A stretch of DNA of 64,000 nt from an uncultured Actinomycetes bacterium (GTDB lineage Bacteria > Actinomycetota > Actinomycetes > Nanopelagicales > Nanopelagicaceae): contig CAILXX010000004.1 of assembly GCA_903838295.1 (NCBI GenBank), positions 1-64,000 on the forward strand. Direction: 5' to 3'. The position numbers and the translations under genes were made by a program. The first letter of the stretch is position 1; every line of letters begins with the position of its first letter. The notes beneath the pieces are model-generated. The model was not told the DNA's origin and did not search any database. It was given only the letters and a program-made list of their open reading frames with translations. Shown one piece after another: positions 62,965 to 64,000 of this stretch.

Positions 62965-64000
62965 ATATTTTAACAGCAACGATTCTTCTTCCACTTCTAG
63001 GAACTTTGGTTCTGGCCGTTACCCCTAAGGGAAATTCACAACTCGCAAAGATTATTGCCCTTATTAGTTCAGTTGTTACTACAGCCGTATCTGTTCTTAT
63101 GGCCCTTAGATACCATTCATCACAGAGCGGCTTTCAATTTGTTGAGTCGCATTCATGGTTTAAAGCATTCAATATTAATTATGCGGTAGGAATCGATGGT
63201 TTGGCTCTAGTCCTGATCTTGCTTACAACGGTTCTAGTCCCGGTCGTCATTGTCGGCGGATGGAACGAATCAGAGAATGGTCGTTGGAGCGTTAAGACTT
63301 TCTATATGCTGATTCTGGCACTAGAGACGTCAATGATCGCTGTCTTTGCGGCAACCGATGTATTCCTGTTCTATGTGATATTCGAAGCTATGTTGATCCC
63401 GGTCTACTTCTTAATCGGTGGATTTGGCCGAGGAGAACGTGCTGCAGCAGCGCTCAAATTCTTGCTTTATAGCCTCTTTGGTGGCTTGCTCATGTTAGCC
63501 GCTGTAATTGGCATCTTTATAATCTCTTCGAAGCAGGGAACAGGTACTTTTGACGTGACCGCCTTGTCGCATATGAAGATTAGCCACTCAACCCAAAACT
63601 GGCTCTTCCTCGGTTTTTTCATCGCCTTTGCAATTAAAGCGCCGTTGTTCCCATTTCATACTTGGTTACCAGGCGCGGCCGCATCTGCAACTCCCGGGAC
63701 CTCGATCTTGGTTCTTGGCGTTCTGGATAAAGTCGGTACTTACGGGATGATTCGCTTCTGTTTGGTTCTGTTCCCGCAAGCCACAAAGACTTTTGCACCA
63801 TACATTATTGTCCTCTCGCTGATCTCGATAATTTATGGTGCCTTCTTGGCTATTGGACAGAAAAACCTCAATTCACTGATTGCATTTACCTCAATTTCGC
63901 ACTTCGGATTTATCGTCTTGGGTATTTTCTCACTCACTACGCAAGGAATTTCAGGCGCAACTCTTTATATGGTCAACCATGGTGTCTCTACAGCCGCTCT
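62961..64000 (+). CDS. nuoM: NADH-quinone oxidoreductase subunit M, N-terminal part
   Basis: Starts [20 protein letters not shown] at the ATG overlapping the nuoL stop, and stays open for 346 codons to the window edge. The helix 5 Glu is in [17 protein letters not shown], and the proton-channel Lys in [20 protein letters not shown]. It is the last gene visible; nuoN would be expected next. Confidence 0.95.
   Translation, partial: MNILTATILLPLLGTLVLAVTPKGNSQLAKIIALISSVVTTAVSVLMALRYHSSQSGFQFVESHSWFKAFNINYAVGIDGLALVLILLTTVLVPVVIVGGWNESENGRWSVKTFYMLILALETSMIAVFAATDVFLFYVIFEAMLIPVYFLIGGFGRGERAAAALKFLLYSLFGGLLMLAAVIGIFIISSKQGTGTFDVTALSHMKISHSTQNWLFLGFFIAFAIKAPLFPFHTWLPGAAASATPGTSILVLGVLDKVGTYGMIRFCLVLFPQATKTFAPYIIVLSLISIIYGAFLAIGQKNLNSLIAFTSISHFGFIVLGIFSLTTQGISGATLYMVNHGVSTAA

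Noticed and set aside
1-64000. CRISPR arrays, insertion sequences, integrases, rRNA operons
   Set aside because: No spaced direct repeats, transposase or integrase motifs, or rRNA-like sequence were found on either strand.

Overview
The window reads as one contiguous piece of a streamlined actinobacterial chromosome of moderate GC, by eye. Three things point to Actinobacteria: mshA (mycothiol synthesis) next to a gpm-type mutase; a senX3-regX3, carD, ispDF, cysS, rlmB order; and ppk next to a NUDIX/histidine-phosphatase fusion, with a receiver-like gene ahead of the nuo operon as in mycobacteria. Very tight packing (ATGA, GTGA and TAATG overlaps, no gap above about 190 bases) and mid GC suggest a small-genome aquatic lineage such as the freshwater Nanopelagicales. 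That placement is inference.

Layout. 1-1653 (minus) is the N-terminal part of a secreted Thr/Ala/Gly-rich surface protein. 1782-8269 is a surface-polysaccharide operon: O-antigen-ligase-like protein, nucleotide-sugar dehydrogenase, SDR epimerase, Wzm/Wzt-type ABC exporter, glycosyltransferase. 8342-11144 encodes a ferric-reductase-like membrane flavoprotein, an exported FMN-binding protein and the flavin transferase ApbE. 11227-15646 is a MacA/MacB-like efflux operon with an extra glycine-rich membrane protein. 15660-24538 holds metabolic and stress genes (aldo/keto reductase, UPF0303, PfkB kinase, aldose epimerase, Fur regulator, YgfZ, M3 peptidase, DsrE, nitrobindin, MshA), plus an unlisted 38-codon membrane peptide gene. 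24535-35320 is core metabolism with a phosphate theme: gpmA, phoU, senX3-regX3, carD, ispDF, cysS, rlmB, ppk, mutT1-like; ppx follows on the minus strand. 36334-36408 is tRNA-Thr(UGU). 36435-42416 carries a reduced NhaA, alditol oxidase, cupin, GMC oxidoreductase and a DUF885 peptidase.

42508-50498 is the most interesting region, a probable phosphonate-use locus. It has a FAD amine oxidase, a phosphonatase-like HAD hydrolase with the DxAGT motif and the imine-forming lysine, a four-gene 2-aminoethylphosphonate-type ABC importer, a metallophosphoesterase, and a PhnZ-like HD oxygenase with all expected iron ligands. PHO-box-like 11-nt direct repeats precede both halves and also lie between phoU and senX3. 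This suggests that the SenX3-RegX3 pair in this same window controls the locus.

50532 to the end is a receiver-like gene followed by nuoA to nuoM of respiratory complex I; nuoM runs off the window.

A theme across the window is leaderless transcription: at 16 gene starts a TANNNT -10 hexamer ends exactly 6 nt before the start codon. This rule fixes several start codons. No insertion sequences, CRISPR arrays, prophage genes or rRNA were seen.
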